Origin: JAPEKQ01 sp964487295 | GTDB lineage: Bacteria > Joyebacterota > Joyebacteria > Joyebacterales > Joyebacteraceae | Length of the DNA stretch: 25,159 bases | Reading direction: 5' to 3' | NCBI GenBank assembly: GCA_964487295.1 | Contig: CAZAQL010000033.1 | Span: forward strand, 1 to 25,159 | Part shown: positions 1 through 8,537 of the stretch, piece by piece | Layout: every line of letters starts with the position of its first letter | Position numbering within the stretch: position 1 is the stretch's first letter | Notes under the pieces: model-generated | Told to the model about the DNA's origin: nothing | Database searches by the model: none | Seen by the model: the letters and a program-made list of their open reading frames with translations, nothing else | Position numbers and translations under genes: made by a program

Positions 1-2
1 CC

Positions 3-746
3 GGGATCCCGCTTCAGGACGGGGACAGGATCCTGGTGCACAGCCTCGAGGGATGGCACCGGGACGCGCGCGTGGAGGTGCGGGGAGAGGTCATGCTCCC
101 GGGAACGTACTCGGTCACCGAGGGCGAGGAGGGCATCCGCGACGTGATCGCGCGCGCGGGTGGCCCCACGGACGCGGCCGATCTGGCGCGGGCGACGCTC
201 CGCAGGCGCGCGGCCCGGGGCATCGAGAGCGCAGCCGACAGGCAGGTCGAGCTCCTCGAGGAGCGTGAATCGGTCCACATGAGCTACGAGGAGTACGCGT
301 TCCTGGTCTCGCAGCGGCTCGAGATCCCCGACCAGGTCTCGATCGACATCGAGTCCCTCCTGCTCGGACGCGAGGGTGTCGAGGACGTGCTGCTTCTGGA
401 TGGGGACATCATCGACATCCCGAGATACCTCTCGGTCGTGAGAGTCAGTGGCGCCGTTCGGCGTCCGGGTCTCGTGCGCTTCCGCCAGGATGCGTCGGCA
501 CGGGACTATGTCGAGCTCGCCGGCGGCTATACGAACGACGCGAACCGATCGGGGCTCAGGATCGTCAAGTCGCAGTCCGGAAGCCGCCTCCGCGCGTCGC
601 GAGGCGTCCGCATCGAGCCCGGCGACATGGTCTGGGTGCCCCGCACGCCCGATCGCGACTGGTGGGAGATCACGAAGGAGGTGCTCTCGGTCGTCGGCCA
701 GGTGGCGACGATCTACCTCGTGATCGACAACATCTCGACGCAGTAG
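3..746 (+). CDS. Polysaccharide export protein with SLBB domains (Wza-like), 5' end outside window
   Basis: The reading frame is open from the left edge, so the N-terminus (normally signal peptide and Poly_export domain) lies outside the window. A GTG at 36 is an internal codon rather than a convincing start, because the residues before it (LQDGDRILV) already belong to an SLBB-type fold. The visible part has two SLBB-like units: VEVRGEVMLPGTYSV followed by an AGG turn, and VVRVSGAVRRPGLVRF followed by AGGYTNDAN. Each ends in a DGD/EPGD segment leading to a hydrophobic strand. A hydrophobic C-terminal segment (about the last 25 residues, EVLSVVGQVATIYLVI) could be the membrane-spanning helix seen in Wza. 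Wza-type proteins form the outer-membrane channel for capsule or exopolysaccharide. The next gene encodes a Wzz-like partner, which supports the role. The family is clear, but the exported polymer is unknown. Confidence 0.88.
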   Translation, partial: GIPLQDGDRILVHSLEGWHRDARVEVRGEVMLPGTYSVTEGEEGIRDVIARAGGPTDAADLARATLRRRAARGIESAADRQVELLEERESVHMSYEEYAFLVSQRLEIPDQVSIDIESLLLGREGVEDVLLLDGDIIDIPRYLSVVRVSGAVRRPGLVRFRQDASARDYVELAGGYTNDANRSGLRIVKSQSGSRLRASRGVRIEPGDMVWVPRTPDRDWWEITKEVLSVVGQVATIYLVIDNISTQ

Positions 747-769
747 GCGAACTTCATCCGGAGGACGTC

Positions 770-1981
770 TTGGAGCAGAGAACTGCCGCTCGTGACGATG
801 CCGAGGTCGCCAGACCGCTATCGGACTACGTTCTCATCCTCATCCGGCGCCGCAGGCTCGTCTGCCTGAACGTGATCGTAGTCGCCGTGGTAACCGCGGT
901 CGTGTCGCTCATCGTTCCCTCGTGGTACACATCGACCGGCACGCTCCTTCCGACGGAGTCGAGGCAGTCGAACCTCGGTCTGCTCTCGATGGTCGAGTCG
1001 ACGTTCCCGCTTCTCGGGATCCCCGGCGTCTCGGCGCCGTCGGAGTCGATGATGGCCATCCTGATGAGCCGCCGCGTCGCGAACGACGTGATCGACGAGA
1101 ACGACCTCATGCCGGTGTTCCGCTCGGAGACGCGTGACGACGCTGTCAGAACCCTCCGGAAGCGCTCGACGATCGACGTGAACGAGAACGGTGTGTTGAG
1201 GGTCCAGGTCGAGGCCCGGGAGCCGGACCGCGCCGCCTCCATGGTGCGTTCCTACATCGGCGCGCTCGAACGCTACAACCAGGAGGTCCGCTCGACCGCG
1301 GGCCGCCGGACCAGGGAATTCATCGAGCAGCGTGTTGAGGAGACCGTCCTCACGCTCGCGGCGGCGGAGGAAAGCCTCGCCGCGTTCCAGGCGCGCCATG
1401 CCAGCGTGGACATCGGCGAGCAGGCCAGGGCGGCCATCTCAGCTCTCGCACAGGCCGAGGCGGAGGTGGCGTCACTTCAGATCCAGCTCGCGATCCTGAG
1501 GAGTTACGCGAGTGAGAACCACCCCAGCGTCCTCGAACTCGAATCGAGGATCCGCGAGCAGCAGCAAGTCCTGGCCGATCTCCGGAGGGGGGGAGGCGCG
1601 GCGCTGCCCGGCATGGCGCCGGCCCTCGGAGAGCTGCCGGAGCTCGGCCTCGAGCTCGCGCGCCGGATGCGCGAAGTCGAGGTGCAGAGCGGGGTCTACT
1701 ACCTCCTGTCACAGGAGCTGGAGTCGGCGAAGATCCAGGAAGCGAGGGACACGCCGACGATCCAGGTCCTCGACGAACCTCGTCCGGCTGACCGCCGAAC
1801 CAGGCCGCAACGGAAGCTCATGGTCGTCATCGGCCTTCTGATCGGCCTTCTGATCGGGATCATCATGGCGCTCTGGCGCGAGTTCCTCGAGACCACCGAC
1901 CGGTCGCATCCCGCTCGACGTAGTATCGACGCGGCCGTATCCGCCGTCAGGGAGGACACGGCCAGACTGCGGGGGCGGTAG
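770..1981 (+). CDS. Wzz/chain-length determinant-like inner-membrane protein
   Basis: This encodes a 403-residue protein with the typical Wzz layout: a short basic N-terminus, a first membrane helix (about residues 31-50, after RRRR), a long periplasmic region with predicted coiled coil (about 185-275, rich in Ala/Glu/Gln), and a second membrane helix (about 349-369) preceded by a Pro/Arg-rich stretch. Such proteins set polysaccharide chain length and couple synthesis to export through Wza. The chosen start is TTG at 770, preceded by GGAGG at 760-764 with 5 bases between. The open frame extends further upstream, but it overlaps the previous gene there and reads as shadow sequence. No Walker A/B tyrosine-kinase domain follows the second helix, so this is not a full Wzc. 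It sits 23 bases after the SLBB gene, in the same operon. Confidence 0.88.
   Translation: MEQRTAARDDAEVARPLSDYVLILIRRRRLVCLNVIVVAVVTAVVSLIVPSWYTSTGTLLPTESRQSNLGLLSMVESTFPLLGIPGVSAPSESMMAILMSRRVANDVIDENDLMPVFRSETRDDAVRTLRKRSTIDVNENGVLRVQVEAREPDRAASMVRSYIGALERYNQEVRSTAGRRTREFIEQRVEETVLTLAAAEESLAAFQARHASVDIGEQARAAISALAQAEAEVASLQIQLAILRSYASENHPSVLELESRIREQQQVLADLRRGGGAALPGMAPALGELPELGLELARRMREVEVQSGVYYLLSQELESAKIQEARDTPTIQVLDEPRPADRRTRPQRKLMVVIGLLIGLLIGIIMALWREFLETTDRSHPARRSIDAAVSAVREDTARLRGR
1832..1855 (+). repeat. 12-bp tandem duplication inside Wzz-like gene
   Basis: The 12-mer GGCCTTCTGATC occurs twice in direct tandem and in frame. It encodes the repeated GLLI of the second transmembrane helix. 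It may be a slippage-prone site, or simply repeated codons for a regular helix. Confidence 0.7.
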
Positions 1982-1983
1982 TC

Positions 1984-3441
1984 TTGCGCGCCCGCCTGCT
2001 CCGCGGAGGAAAGGGCGACGGCCGCCGGTGGCCGGTCGACTCACGTGGCGCGCTGCTCGCGTTCACCGTGCTCGTCGCGCTGCAGGTCGTCGCGTCCACC
2101 GTGGCGGCGCGCGATCCTCTCGCCTTCGTCGCCGTGCTTCTCTTCCTTGTTGCGATCGTCGTCTCGTTCCGCTCGACCCTGAGCGGTCTCGTGCTCATCG
2201 TCCTTGCACAGCTGTACGTGCTGCGCGGCACCGCGGAGATCAGCGTCGGAGAGCTTGCCTACGCCGCCGTCTTCGCGTCGACGCTGCTCGGCTGGGCGGC
2301 ACGCGACGCGAGGACCGTGGAGGGCCGACGGCTCTTGCGGTCGCCTGTCGGATCCGCGCTCGTGCTGTTCCTCTCGCTCTGTGTCCTCTCCATCGTCCTC
2401 GTCGTGCTCTACGGCGGGAGTCCGATGTGGTGGTTCCGGGACCTCGTGCGCTTTTCGTACCTGCTCCTCTTCTTCCCGGTCGCGGCGGCCGTGCGAAACC
2501 GGCGGGACGCTCTGGTCGTACTCGGCTGCCTGGCCGCCGTGATCCTCTACCACGGGATCCTGACGATCACTTGGTACGCCGAGGCCGTCTCCTCGACGCG
2601 GGCACTCTGGCAGTTGAAGTACCAGCGCGTGGCGCTCCACGAGATATTCGCCATGACCACGCTCGTCGCCTCGCTCGGCGCGTTCCTGAAGGCCCGCACG
2701 CGCGCCGTCTCGCTCGGCGCGGTCGTCATGGGGTTCATCGGTCTCATCGCGCTCGGGGTCTCGTTCACGAGAGGCTACTGGCTTGCCGCGGCGCTGGCAT
2801 GCGTGCTCGCAGCCGTGATGCTGAAGGGGCCAGGTCGAAGGGTCCTCGCGTTCGGAGCCGTTCTCGTCGTCGCCGGCCTGGCGGGAGGTGTTGCGGTCTT
2901 CTCCGCGAAGTTCATCGGTGTGCTCATCTCGATGGCCGACAGGATCTCCACGTTCACCAGCCCGCTGCGGGTCCTGTCCGTCCAGGAGCGGATGGCCGAG
3001 ACGCGGGCGGTGCTCGCGCTGATCGCGTCCAGTCCCGTGCTCGGGCGCGGCCTCGGCACCGAGGTCTCCTACATGTCGCCGCTGCTCGGCCACGTGATCC
3101 GACGGCCGTTCCTCCACAACGCCTACCTGTTCGTGTGGTTGAAGACCGGACTCGTCGGTCTCGTCGCGTTTCTCGTCTTCTATCTCCGCGGCGTGCGGAT
3201 GACGGCTCGAGCCGCCTACGGCTCCTCCGACCCTCTTGTCCGCGGGCTGCTCATGTCGGGAGCGGCCGTGCTCATCGCCGCGATACCGTTGTCGTTCACC
3301 TCGCCGCAGTTCTACGACAAGAGCTCTGCGCTCGTGCTGGCGCTCGTGCTCGGGCTGTCGTACGCCGCGCTGCGGGGGCGCCTCGACACGGGCGAGCGGC
3401 GGCACGGGGGGACGATCCCGGGAGGCGCGGATGCCGAGTAA
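1984..3441 (+). CDS. O-antigen ligase/polymerase-like membrane protein (Wzy_C family)
   Basis: This encodes a 485-residue polytopic membrane protein with roughly ten to twelve hydrophobic helices. Family hallmarks are SFTRGYW (about residues 260-266), a large loop with SSPVLGRGLG (349-358), and the HNAYL motif (378-382) followed by another helix. These features define the Wzy_C/O-antigen ligase superfamily, whose members either polymerise repeat units (Wzy) or ligate lipid-linked glycans to an acceptor (WaaL). Sequence alone does not separate these roles. Given the Wza/Wzz and flippase neighbours, a Wzy-type polymerase is the simplest reading. The start is TTG at 1984, two bases after the Wzz stop, with a G-rich stretch (about 1970-1978) as a weak ribosome site. 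The 3' end overlaps the next gene by 11 bases, suggesting translational coupling. Confidence 0.85.
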   Translation: MRARLLRGGKGDGRRWPVDSRGALLAFTVLVALQVVASTVAARDPLAFVAVLLFLVAIVVSFRSTLSGLVLIVLAQLYVLRGTAEISVGELAYAAVFASTLLGWAARDARTVEGRRLLRSPVGSALVLFLSLCVLSIVLVVLYGGSPMWWFRDLVRFSYLLLFFPVAAAVRNRRDALVVLGCLAAVILYHGILTITWYAEAVSSTRALWQLKYQRVALHEIFAMTTLVASLGAFLKARTRAVSLGAVVMGFIGLIALGVSFTRGYWLAAALACVLAAVMLKGPGRRVLAFGAVLVVAGLAGGVAVFSAKFIGVLISMADRISTFTSPLRVLSVQERMAETRAVLALIASSPVLGRGLGTEVSYMSPLLGHVIRRPFLHNAYLFVWLKTGLVGLVAFLVFYLRGVRMTARAAYGSSDPLVRGLLMSGAAVLIAAIPLSFTSPQFYDKSSALVLALVLGLSYAALRGRLDTGERRHGGTIPGGADAE

Positions 3442-4603
3442 CGGTCGCTCCCCTGGCGAGCGGATCAGGGTGCTGGCGATCGACCACACGGTCGGCGTCG
3501 CCCCATTCCGCAAGAAGTTCGAGGCTCTCGCCGCGTACGAGGACATCGACCTGACCGTGCTGGCGCCGGCGCTCTGGAAGGAGAGCTATCGAGCGATCGC
3601 GCCGCCCGAGCGAGGGCGGGGATATGCCGTCCGCACGGGACGCGTCGTCTTCCCGGGCTACAACAACCGCGCGTTCTTCGTCTCGGGACTCGCGGGAGCG
3701 ATCCGAGCCGTTCGCCCGCACATCATCGATCTCTACGAAGAGGCCTTCAGCGTCTTCCTGCTCCAGACCTCTGTGCTCGCGCGGCTTCTCGCGCCCGACG
3801 CGAAGATCATCTTCCACTCATCGGACAGTCTGTCGTGGGACGACCGATATCCGTACCGTCCGTCCCAGTTCTACGCGGCGGTGCAGCGGCGCACCCACCG
3901 GGTCGCGCACTACGCCTTCACGATCAACGACGTCGCCGGGGAGATCCTGAGGTCGAAGGGGTATGTGGGGCCGATCACGCGCGTCTTCCACGGAGTGGAC
4001 GAGCGCGAGTTCCGCCCCATGGATGCGTCCGGATTGCGATCCGAGCTCTCGCTCGAAGGCCCGGTCGTGGGATACGTCGGGCGACTCACGAAGAAGAAGG
4101 GCGTGGACGTCCTCGTGCGGGCCGTCGCGGACCTGTCGGACCCGCCCGGACTGCTGATCGTCGGCAGCGGCGAGGAGAAGGCGGCGCTTGAGCGTCTCGC
4201 AGAGGAGTGCGGGGTCGCCGGCCGCACGCGCTTCGTCACCGGCGTGACGCACGAGCAGATCCCGCTGTACCTCAATGCCATGGATGTGATGGTGTTGCCC
4301 TCGATCCGTACCGAGACGTTCAATGAGCCCTTCGGCCGCGTTCTCGTCGAGGCTATGGCCTGCGGGACACCCGTCATCGGCACGACGTGCGGGTCGATGG
4401 GACTCGTCCTGGGGGAAGCTGGCATCATCGCCCAGGATGACGACGTCCGTGAGCTTCGCGACGCCATTGCCGGACTCCTGGGGAGCGACGAACGCCGCGC
4501 TGAGCTCTCGCGTCTCGGCCGTCAGCGGGTCCTCGAACTCTACACGTGGCCGCGGTTCGCGGAGCTGATCCACAGCGGATACCTCGATGTGATGAAGGGC
4601 TGA
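3431..4603 (+). CDS. GT4 family glycosyltransferase
   Basis: This encodes a 390-residue GT-B enzyme of the GT4 (RfaG/PimA-like) family. The N-terminal half is the acceptor-side Rossmann domain. The C-terminal half starts near residue 211 with VVGYVGRLTKKKGVDVL, continues with LLIVGSGEE, and contains the EX7E motif E299-E307 in NEPFGRVLVEAMACGTPVIG, which binds the nucleotide-sugar donor. The start is ATG 3431 with GGAGG at 3421-3425 and 5 bases spacing. It overlaps the end of the polymerase-like gene by 11 bases. The likely role is adding one sugar to the repeat unit of the surface polysaccharide. The donor and acceptor cannot be told from the sequence. Confidence 0.9.
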   Translation: MPSNGRSPGERIRVLAIDHTVGVAPFRKKFEALAAYEDIDLTVLAPALWKESYRAIAPPERGRGYAVRTGRVVFPGYNNRAFFVSGLAGAIRAVRPHIIDLYEEAFSVFLLQTSVLARLLAPDAKIIFHSSDSLSWDDRYPYRPSQFYAAVQRRTHRVAHYAFTINDVAGEILRSKGYVGPITRVFHGVDEREFRPMDASGLRSELSLEGPVVGYVGRLTKKKGVDVLVRAVADLSDPPGLLIVGSGEEKAALERLAEECGVAGRTRFVTGVTHEQIPLYLNAMDVMVLPSIRTETFNEPFGRVLVEAMACGTPVIGTTCGSMGLVLGEAGIIAQDDDVRELRDAIAGLLGSDERRAELSRLGRQRVLELYTWPRFAELIHSGYLDVMKG

Positions 4604-4610
4604 CTCACTG

Positions 4611-5753
4611 ATGGAGTACTGGTTTCTTATCAGGTCGTGCGTCACGAGCGCAGTCGTGAACGTGCTGCACCCGCGCCCCGGCGTCGCTCGTCGCATCGTC
4701 GTTTTCAAGCTCGATCACCTCGGCGACCTGCTGACGGCGGTGCCGGCCCTGTACGCGCTCCGAACGAGGAACGAGGAAGCGGAGATCACGCTGGTCGCCG
4801 GCAGCTGGTGTGCCGACTTCGCGCGGGTGTTCCTTCCCGTCGACCACGTTGCCGTGTACGACAGCCCGACGTTCGACCGTGAGCTCAGGGCTCGCGGCGG
4901 GGGAGACGCGGAGTCCCTCCGGCAGGTCCTGCCTGGACCGTTCGATGCGGCGTACGGTCTTCGCGAGGACCCGGCCACGCTCGCGTTCTCGCTCCGCGGG
5001 GGCTGTCGCCATCGCCGGGACCGTGGCACGGTCCGTTGGGCCGACCGGTCCCGCCGGCTGCTGCTGCAGCTCTCGGGGCGGGGCGACCCGGGTCCTCTGA
5101 GCGAGCGCGAAACGAACCTCAGGATCGTCGGGGCCGGGGAGGCCGACGTACCGCACGGCCCGCTGCTGAGACCGAGGGCGGAGGACACGGAGCGCGTCCG
5201 AACGGACATCGTATCGGTCGCCGGCGGGTCCGGTGGTCCGCTCGTCGTCATCCACCCCGGTGCGGCCTGGAGATACAAGCGGTGGCCCGTGGAACGCTGC
5301 TCGGAGCTTGCCGGAAGGCTCTCACGGGATCTGGGAGCGACGGTGTTCGTCACCGGTTCGGATTCGGAGCGCGAGCTGGCGGGGCGTGTCGCCGACGGAG
5401 CCGTCCGGGGGCGCGCGGTCGCGGGCGACTACGAGCTTCCTGCGGTCGTGGCACTGCTCGCGGCCGCGGACGTCTACGTCGGCGCAGACACAGGCATCAC
5501 GCATCTCGCCTCGCTCGTCGGAACGCCCCTCGTCGCACTCTTCGGACCGGGCGATCCTCAGCGATTCGGCCCGGCAGGAGGAGCCGAGGTCATCATCTCT
5601 CATCGTCAGAGCTGCACGCCGTGCGAGCAGCGCGAGTGTGCCCAGGACGGCGCCTGCATGCGCGCGATCACGGTGGACGAGGTCGAAGCCGCGGTCCGCG
5701 GCGTCGTGGGAAGCGGACGGTACCGGCGTCCGGACGGAGAGGCCGAAGAGTGA
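4611..5753 (+). CDS. GT9 family glycosyltransferase (heptosyltransferase-like)
   Basis: This encodes a 380-residue protein of the GT9/ADP-heptose:LPS heptosyltransferase family. Hallmarks are FKLDHLGDLLTAVPAL (about 32-47), VIHPGAAWRYKRWP (213-226), ADTGITHLASLVGTPLVALF (292-311) and the Cys-rich CTPCEQREC segment (335-343) near the C-terminus that many GT9 members carry. GT9 enzymes transfer heptose or related sugars to lipopolysaccharide core or glycan. Because it lies inside a polysaccharide operon, its donor could be something other than heptose. The start is ATG 4611, seven bases after the previous stop, with only a weak ribosome site. The stop overlaps the start of the next gene in a GTGA arrangement. 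Confidence 0.88.
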   Translation: MEYWFLIRSCVTSAVVNVLHPRPGVARRIVVFKLDHLGDLLTAVPALYALRTRNEEAEITLVAGSWCADFARVFLPVDHVAVYDSPTFDRELRARGGGDAESLRQVLPGPFDAAYGLREDPATLAFSLRGGCRHRRDRGTVRWADRSRRLLLQLSGRGDPGPLSERETNLRIVGAGEADVPHGPLLRPRAEDTERVRTDIVSVAGGSGGPLVVIHPGAAWRYKRWPVERCSELAGRLSRDLGATVFVTGSDSERELAGRVADGAVRGRAVAGDYELPAVVALLAAADVYVGADTGITHLASLVGTPLVALFGPGDPQRFGPAGGAEVIISHRQSCTPCEQRECAQDGACMRAITVDEVEAAVRGVVGSGRYRRPDGEAEE

Positions 5754-6952
5754 GGATCCTGTTTCTGACATCGAGACTGCCATACCCGCCGCATCGTGGC
5801 GACCGCGTGAGGACGTACAACTTCCTGCGCACTTTCTCCGCCGGACACGATGTGCATCTCCTCTCCTTCGTCGAGGGAGAGGAGGACAGGGCGGCTGCCG
5901 GGGAGCTCGACGACCTCTGCACGAGTGAGCTCGTCCATCTGGGCAGGGGACGGTCCCTGGCGAACATCGCGACGCACGCCCTCTCAACACTTCCGTACCA
6001 AGCGCTCTACTACCACTCCAGGCGGATGAGGACCGCAGTTCGCCGGGCGCTTACGAACGGTGGCTTCGACCTGGTCTACGTCCACCTCTTCCGCATGGTT
6101 CCGTTCGTCCTGCCTGCGCTCGAGAGACGGGAGACGACCGGAATCCCGGCCGTCCTCGACCTGACGGACTCGGTGGCCTCGGAGATCGAGCTCTCGCTCG
6201 CCCATCGCCCGCTGGCGACACGTGCGCCGTACGCGTGGGAATGCAGGAAGATCCGCGCGCTCGAGCGGCGCGCTCTCCCGGCGTTCCGCGAGGCGTGGGT
6301 CATCTCGGAGGCCGACCGGGACGATATCCTGAGAACCAGTCCGGGGGCCCGCATCGAGATCGTGCCCAATGGAGTCGACGAGAGCCTGTTCGATGTCGCT
6401 CCCGCCGGGTCCGGTTCGAGCACGGTCGTGTTCGTCGGGAATCTGAGTGTGGCGCACAATATCGATGCCGTCCGCTTCCTCATCCGTGACGTGATGCCGA
6501 GGGTCCGGACCGTCGTGCCGGAGGCGGACCTGCGCGTCGTGGGCAAGGACGCCGTCCCGGCGGTGCGGGACCTCTGTGCCGGCGTCGGATGGTGTGAGTT
6601 GCGGGGTTTCGTCCCCGATCTCAGAGACGCGTACCGGGACGCGACGGTCTTTGCCGCTCCGCTCAGGTTCGCGGCCGGCGTGCAGAACAAGATGCTCGAG
6701 GCGATGGCCGCCGCAGTGCCGGTCGTCTCGTCGAGGCTCGGGAACCGCGGACTGAGGGCGGCCGGCGGTCGTCAGATCGTCATCGCCGATGGTGCCGGGG
6801 ACTTCGCTGCGGCGCTGGCGCGCGTCATCCGTGACGTGGAAGCGCGTCGGACGCTCGCGGTCGAGGGGCGGCGGTTTGTGCGAGAGTGCTTCTCGTGGGC
6901 GAAGGCGCTCGAGCGCGTTGAGCTCGTGGCGGAGCGCCGGGTCGTGGACTGA
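5750..6952 (+). CDS. Stp1-like sugar transferase (GT4 fold)
   Basis: This encodes a 400-residue glycosyltransferase. Its N-terminus (RILFLTSRLPYPPHRGDRVR) matches the pattern of the Stp1 sugar transferases first noted beside PEP-CTERM/exosortase systems. The C-terminal domain has VVFVGNLSVAHNIDAVRFL (about 226-244) and FAAGVQNKMLEAMAAAVPVV (307-326), keeping one Glu (E317) of the usual donor-binding pair. The GTG start at 5750 overlaps the previous stop (GTGA), and GGAGAGG at 5736-5742 sits 7 bases upstream, so translation is probably coupled. The open frame upstream of 5750 is only a shadow of the GT9 gene. No exosortase or PEP-CTERM protein is visible, so the family name does not imply that system here. 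It is the last gene of the operon. Confidence 0.85.
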   Translation: MRILFLTSRLPYPPHRGDRVRTYNFLRTFSAGHDVHLLSFVEGEEDRAAAGELDDLCTSELVHLGRGRSLANIATHALSTLPYQALYYHSRRMRTAVRRALTNGGFDLVYVHLFRMVPFVLPALERRETTGIPAVLDLTDSVASEIELSLAHRPLATRAPYAWECRKIRALERRALPAFREAWVISEADRDDILRTSPGARIEIVPNGVDESLFDVAPAGSGSSTVVFVGNLSVAHNIDAVRFLIRDVMPRVRTVVPEADLRVVGKDAVPAVRDLCAGVGWCELRGFVPDLRDAYRDATVFAAPLRFAAGVQNKMLEAMAAAVPVVSSRLGNRGLRAAGGRQIVIADGAGDFAAALARVIRDVEARRTLAVEGRRFVRECFSWAKALERVELVAERRVVD

Positions 6953-6959
6953 GTCCCGC

Positions 6960-6999
6960 CGTCAGGCGCCGGCCCCCCAGCGCCCTCCGCGTCAGGCGC
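6960..6999. repeat. 10-bp direct repeat between convergent genes
   Basis: CGTCAGGCGC occurs at 6960-6969 and again at 6990-6999, in the 52-base gap between the convergent glycosyltransferase and flippase genes. A weak GGCGC/GCGCC pair (6965-6969 with 6980-6984) lies between them. I see no T-run, so a factor-independent terminator is not supported. Confidence 0.5.
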
Positions 7000-7004
7000 A
7001 AGTA

Positions 7005-8537
7005 CTACCGAGAGACCCGGACGAGCAGCCAGCGCAGCCGAGCCGGCAGGGCGGCCACCAATCCCTCATCCAGCTGCGGCAGCGGTCTCGTGAGCAGCAG
7101 CGCCCCCGCATACAACCCGGCGTAGAGCATCCCGTGCAATGCCAGCGGGACGAGCCCCGAGGGACGCCAGAGCACGGAGGGGGCGAGCGCGATCAGCGCC
7201 GCCCCGACGATGACAGGGATGTGCCTCATCGGGAACTCGTGCCCCAAAGCCCGTCTCGCCAGAAGGGCCTCGATGACGACGGCGCTCATCGCGCAGACGC
7301 CGGTCCCCGCGAGCGCCCCGATGGCGCCCCAGCGACTGACGAGCGCGATGTTGAGAAGGACGTTGAGGATGCCGGTCACGATCCGGACGCGGATCACCTT
7401 GCGGATGCGGTGGGTCGCCTGAAGCGCTGTCGTGCTCGCGCCGCCCCCGATGAGCCAGTTCACCGTCATCGGCATCGCATAGGCGAGCAGCATCGGTCCG
7501 GCCTCCGCGTACTCGCGTCCGTAGATCGTCACCACGCACGCGGTCGCGTTGCCCATCAGGAAGACGACGAGCGGGGTCACGACGCTCCCGGTCAGAATGA
7601 CCACCGCCTGCCAGAGCGAACCGATCGCCTCCGGGCGTCGGGCCTGCCTCCTCGAGAAGAGCGCGAGTGCGATTCCCGCCAGACCGACCGTGAGTACCGT
7701 TCCCACGGCGTGTGTGAGAGAGAAAGCGACATCGTAGAACGCGACCTCCGCCTGACCATGATGGATCGCGTTAAGGATGATCACATCAGACTGCTTGCCG
7801 AGCCCGAACCCGACCGCCGTGAGGACCCAGGCGTGGGCGGCGAAGGCGAACACGGGTCTGAGTGCGACGGTTCCGCCGCGTGCTGTGAGGAGTCGCCCGA
7901 TGCTCCACAGGTATCCGAGGAGCAGGAGGGATCCCGTCACACCGAGCATCATCATGATCTCGCGCACGCCGAGACCGCGGCTGAGGATGACGTACGCGAC
8001 GGCGATGTTGACGCCACGGAACAGCAGCGTCAGGATCCCGACGGCCTTCGTTCTCAGGAGTCCAACGAGCACGTTGCTCGCGAACGACGCCAGGCTCTGA
8101 CAGATCATGTAGGCGGCCGCGGCCAGGATGAGTGGCGCGATGGCCGCGTTCTCGTAGTGGAGTGCGATCCAGCTCCGGCCCAGGATCACGGCCCCCACCA
8201 GGACTGCGACGAGTGCGATCCGGACCAGCAGCAGAGCTCTCACGAGCGTGGGCGCCCTGCGCGTCTCCGGTCCAGCCGCGTACTCGCCCAGGAAGCGATG
8301 GAGCGTCTTGTCGATCCCCATCGACGAGAGGACGAACACAAGCGTCGCGAGACTCAGAACGGAAGCGTAGGAACCGTACTCGGTGGGCGTGAGCATGCGG
8401 GCCAGCACGACCGCGAATACGTAGGCGAGCCCGAAGTCGCCGAGCTTCGCGGCCGAGTTCCACAGGTAGCTGGAGAAGAAGCGCGGCCTCGCCGGCGGCG
8501 CAGTGGTCGGGCTCCGGTCCGCGCGCGGTCTCTCCAT
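7005..8537 (-). CDS. Polysaccharide flippase (Wzx/MOP superfamily)
   Basis: This encodes a 510-residue integral membrane protein with about fourteen hydrophobic segments. The N-terminal FFSSYLWNSAAKLGDFGLAY and the following LARMLTPTEYGSYA are typical of Wzx/RfbX-type flippases of the MOP superfamily (the pattern is L...L.p.eyG.y). These proteins move undecaprenyl-linked repeat units to the periplasmic face for Wzy polymerisation. The start is ATG at 8537-8535, which shares one base with the TGA of the upstream glycosyltransferase (TGATG) and has GGGAGG at 8551-8546, 8 bases away. The much longer open frame upstream is Arg/Pro-rich shadow sequence. With Wza, Wzz and the polymerase-like gene on the opposite strand, it completes a Wzx/Wzy-type pathway. 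Confidence 0.9.
   Translation of the reverse strand: MERPRADRSPTTAPPARPRFFSSYLWNSAAKLGDFGLAYVFAVVLARMLTPTEYGSYASVLSLATLVFVLSSMGIDKTLHRFLGEYAAGPETRRAPTLVRALLLVRIALVAVLVGAVILGRSWIALHYENAAIAPLILAAAAYMICQSLASFASNVLVGLLRTKAVGILTLLFRGVNIAVAYVILSRGLGVREIMMMLGVTGSLLLLGYLWSIGRLLTARGGTVALRPVFAFAAHAWVLTAVGFGLGKQSDVIILNAIHHGQAEVAFYDVAFSLTHAVGTVLTVGLAGIALALFSRRQARRPEAIGSLWQAVVILTGSVVTPLVVFLMGNATACVVTIYGREYAEAGPMLLAYAMPMTVNWLIGGGASTTALQATHRIRKVIRVRIVTGILNVLLNIALVSRWGAIGALAGTGVCAMSAVVIEALLARRALGHEFPMRHIPVIVGAALIALAPSVLWRPSGLVPLALHGMLYAGLYAGALLLTRPLPQLDEGLVAALPARLRWLLVRVSR

Noticed and set aside
5613..5661. Cys-rich segment of the GT9 enzyme as a novel metal site
   Set aside because: A C-P-C...C pattern near the C-terminus is common in the GT9 family, so it is not unusual.
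5750..6952. Evidence of an exosortase/PEP-CTERM system from the Stp1-like transferase
   Set aside because: No exosortase, PEP-CTERM motif or other associated gene is in the window. The family resemblance alone is not enough.
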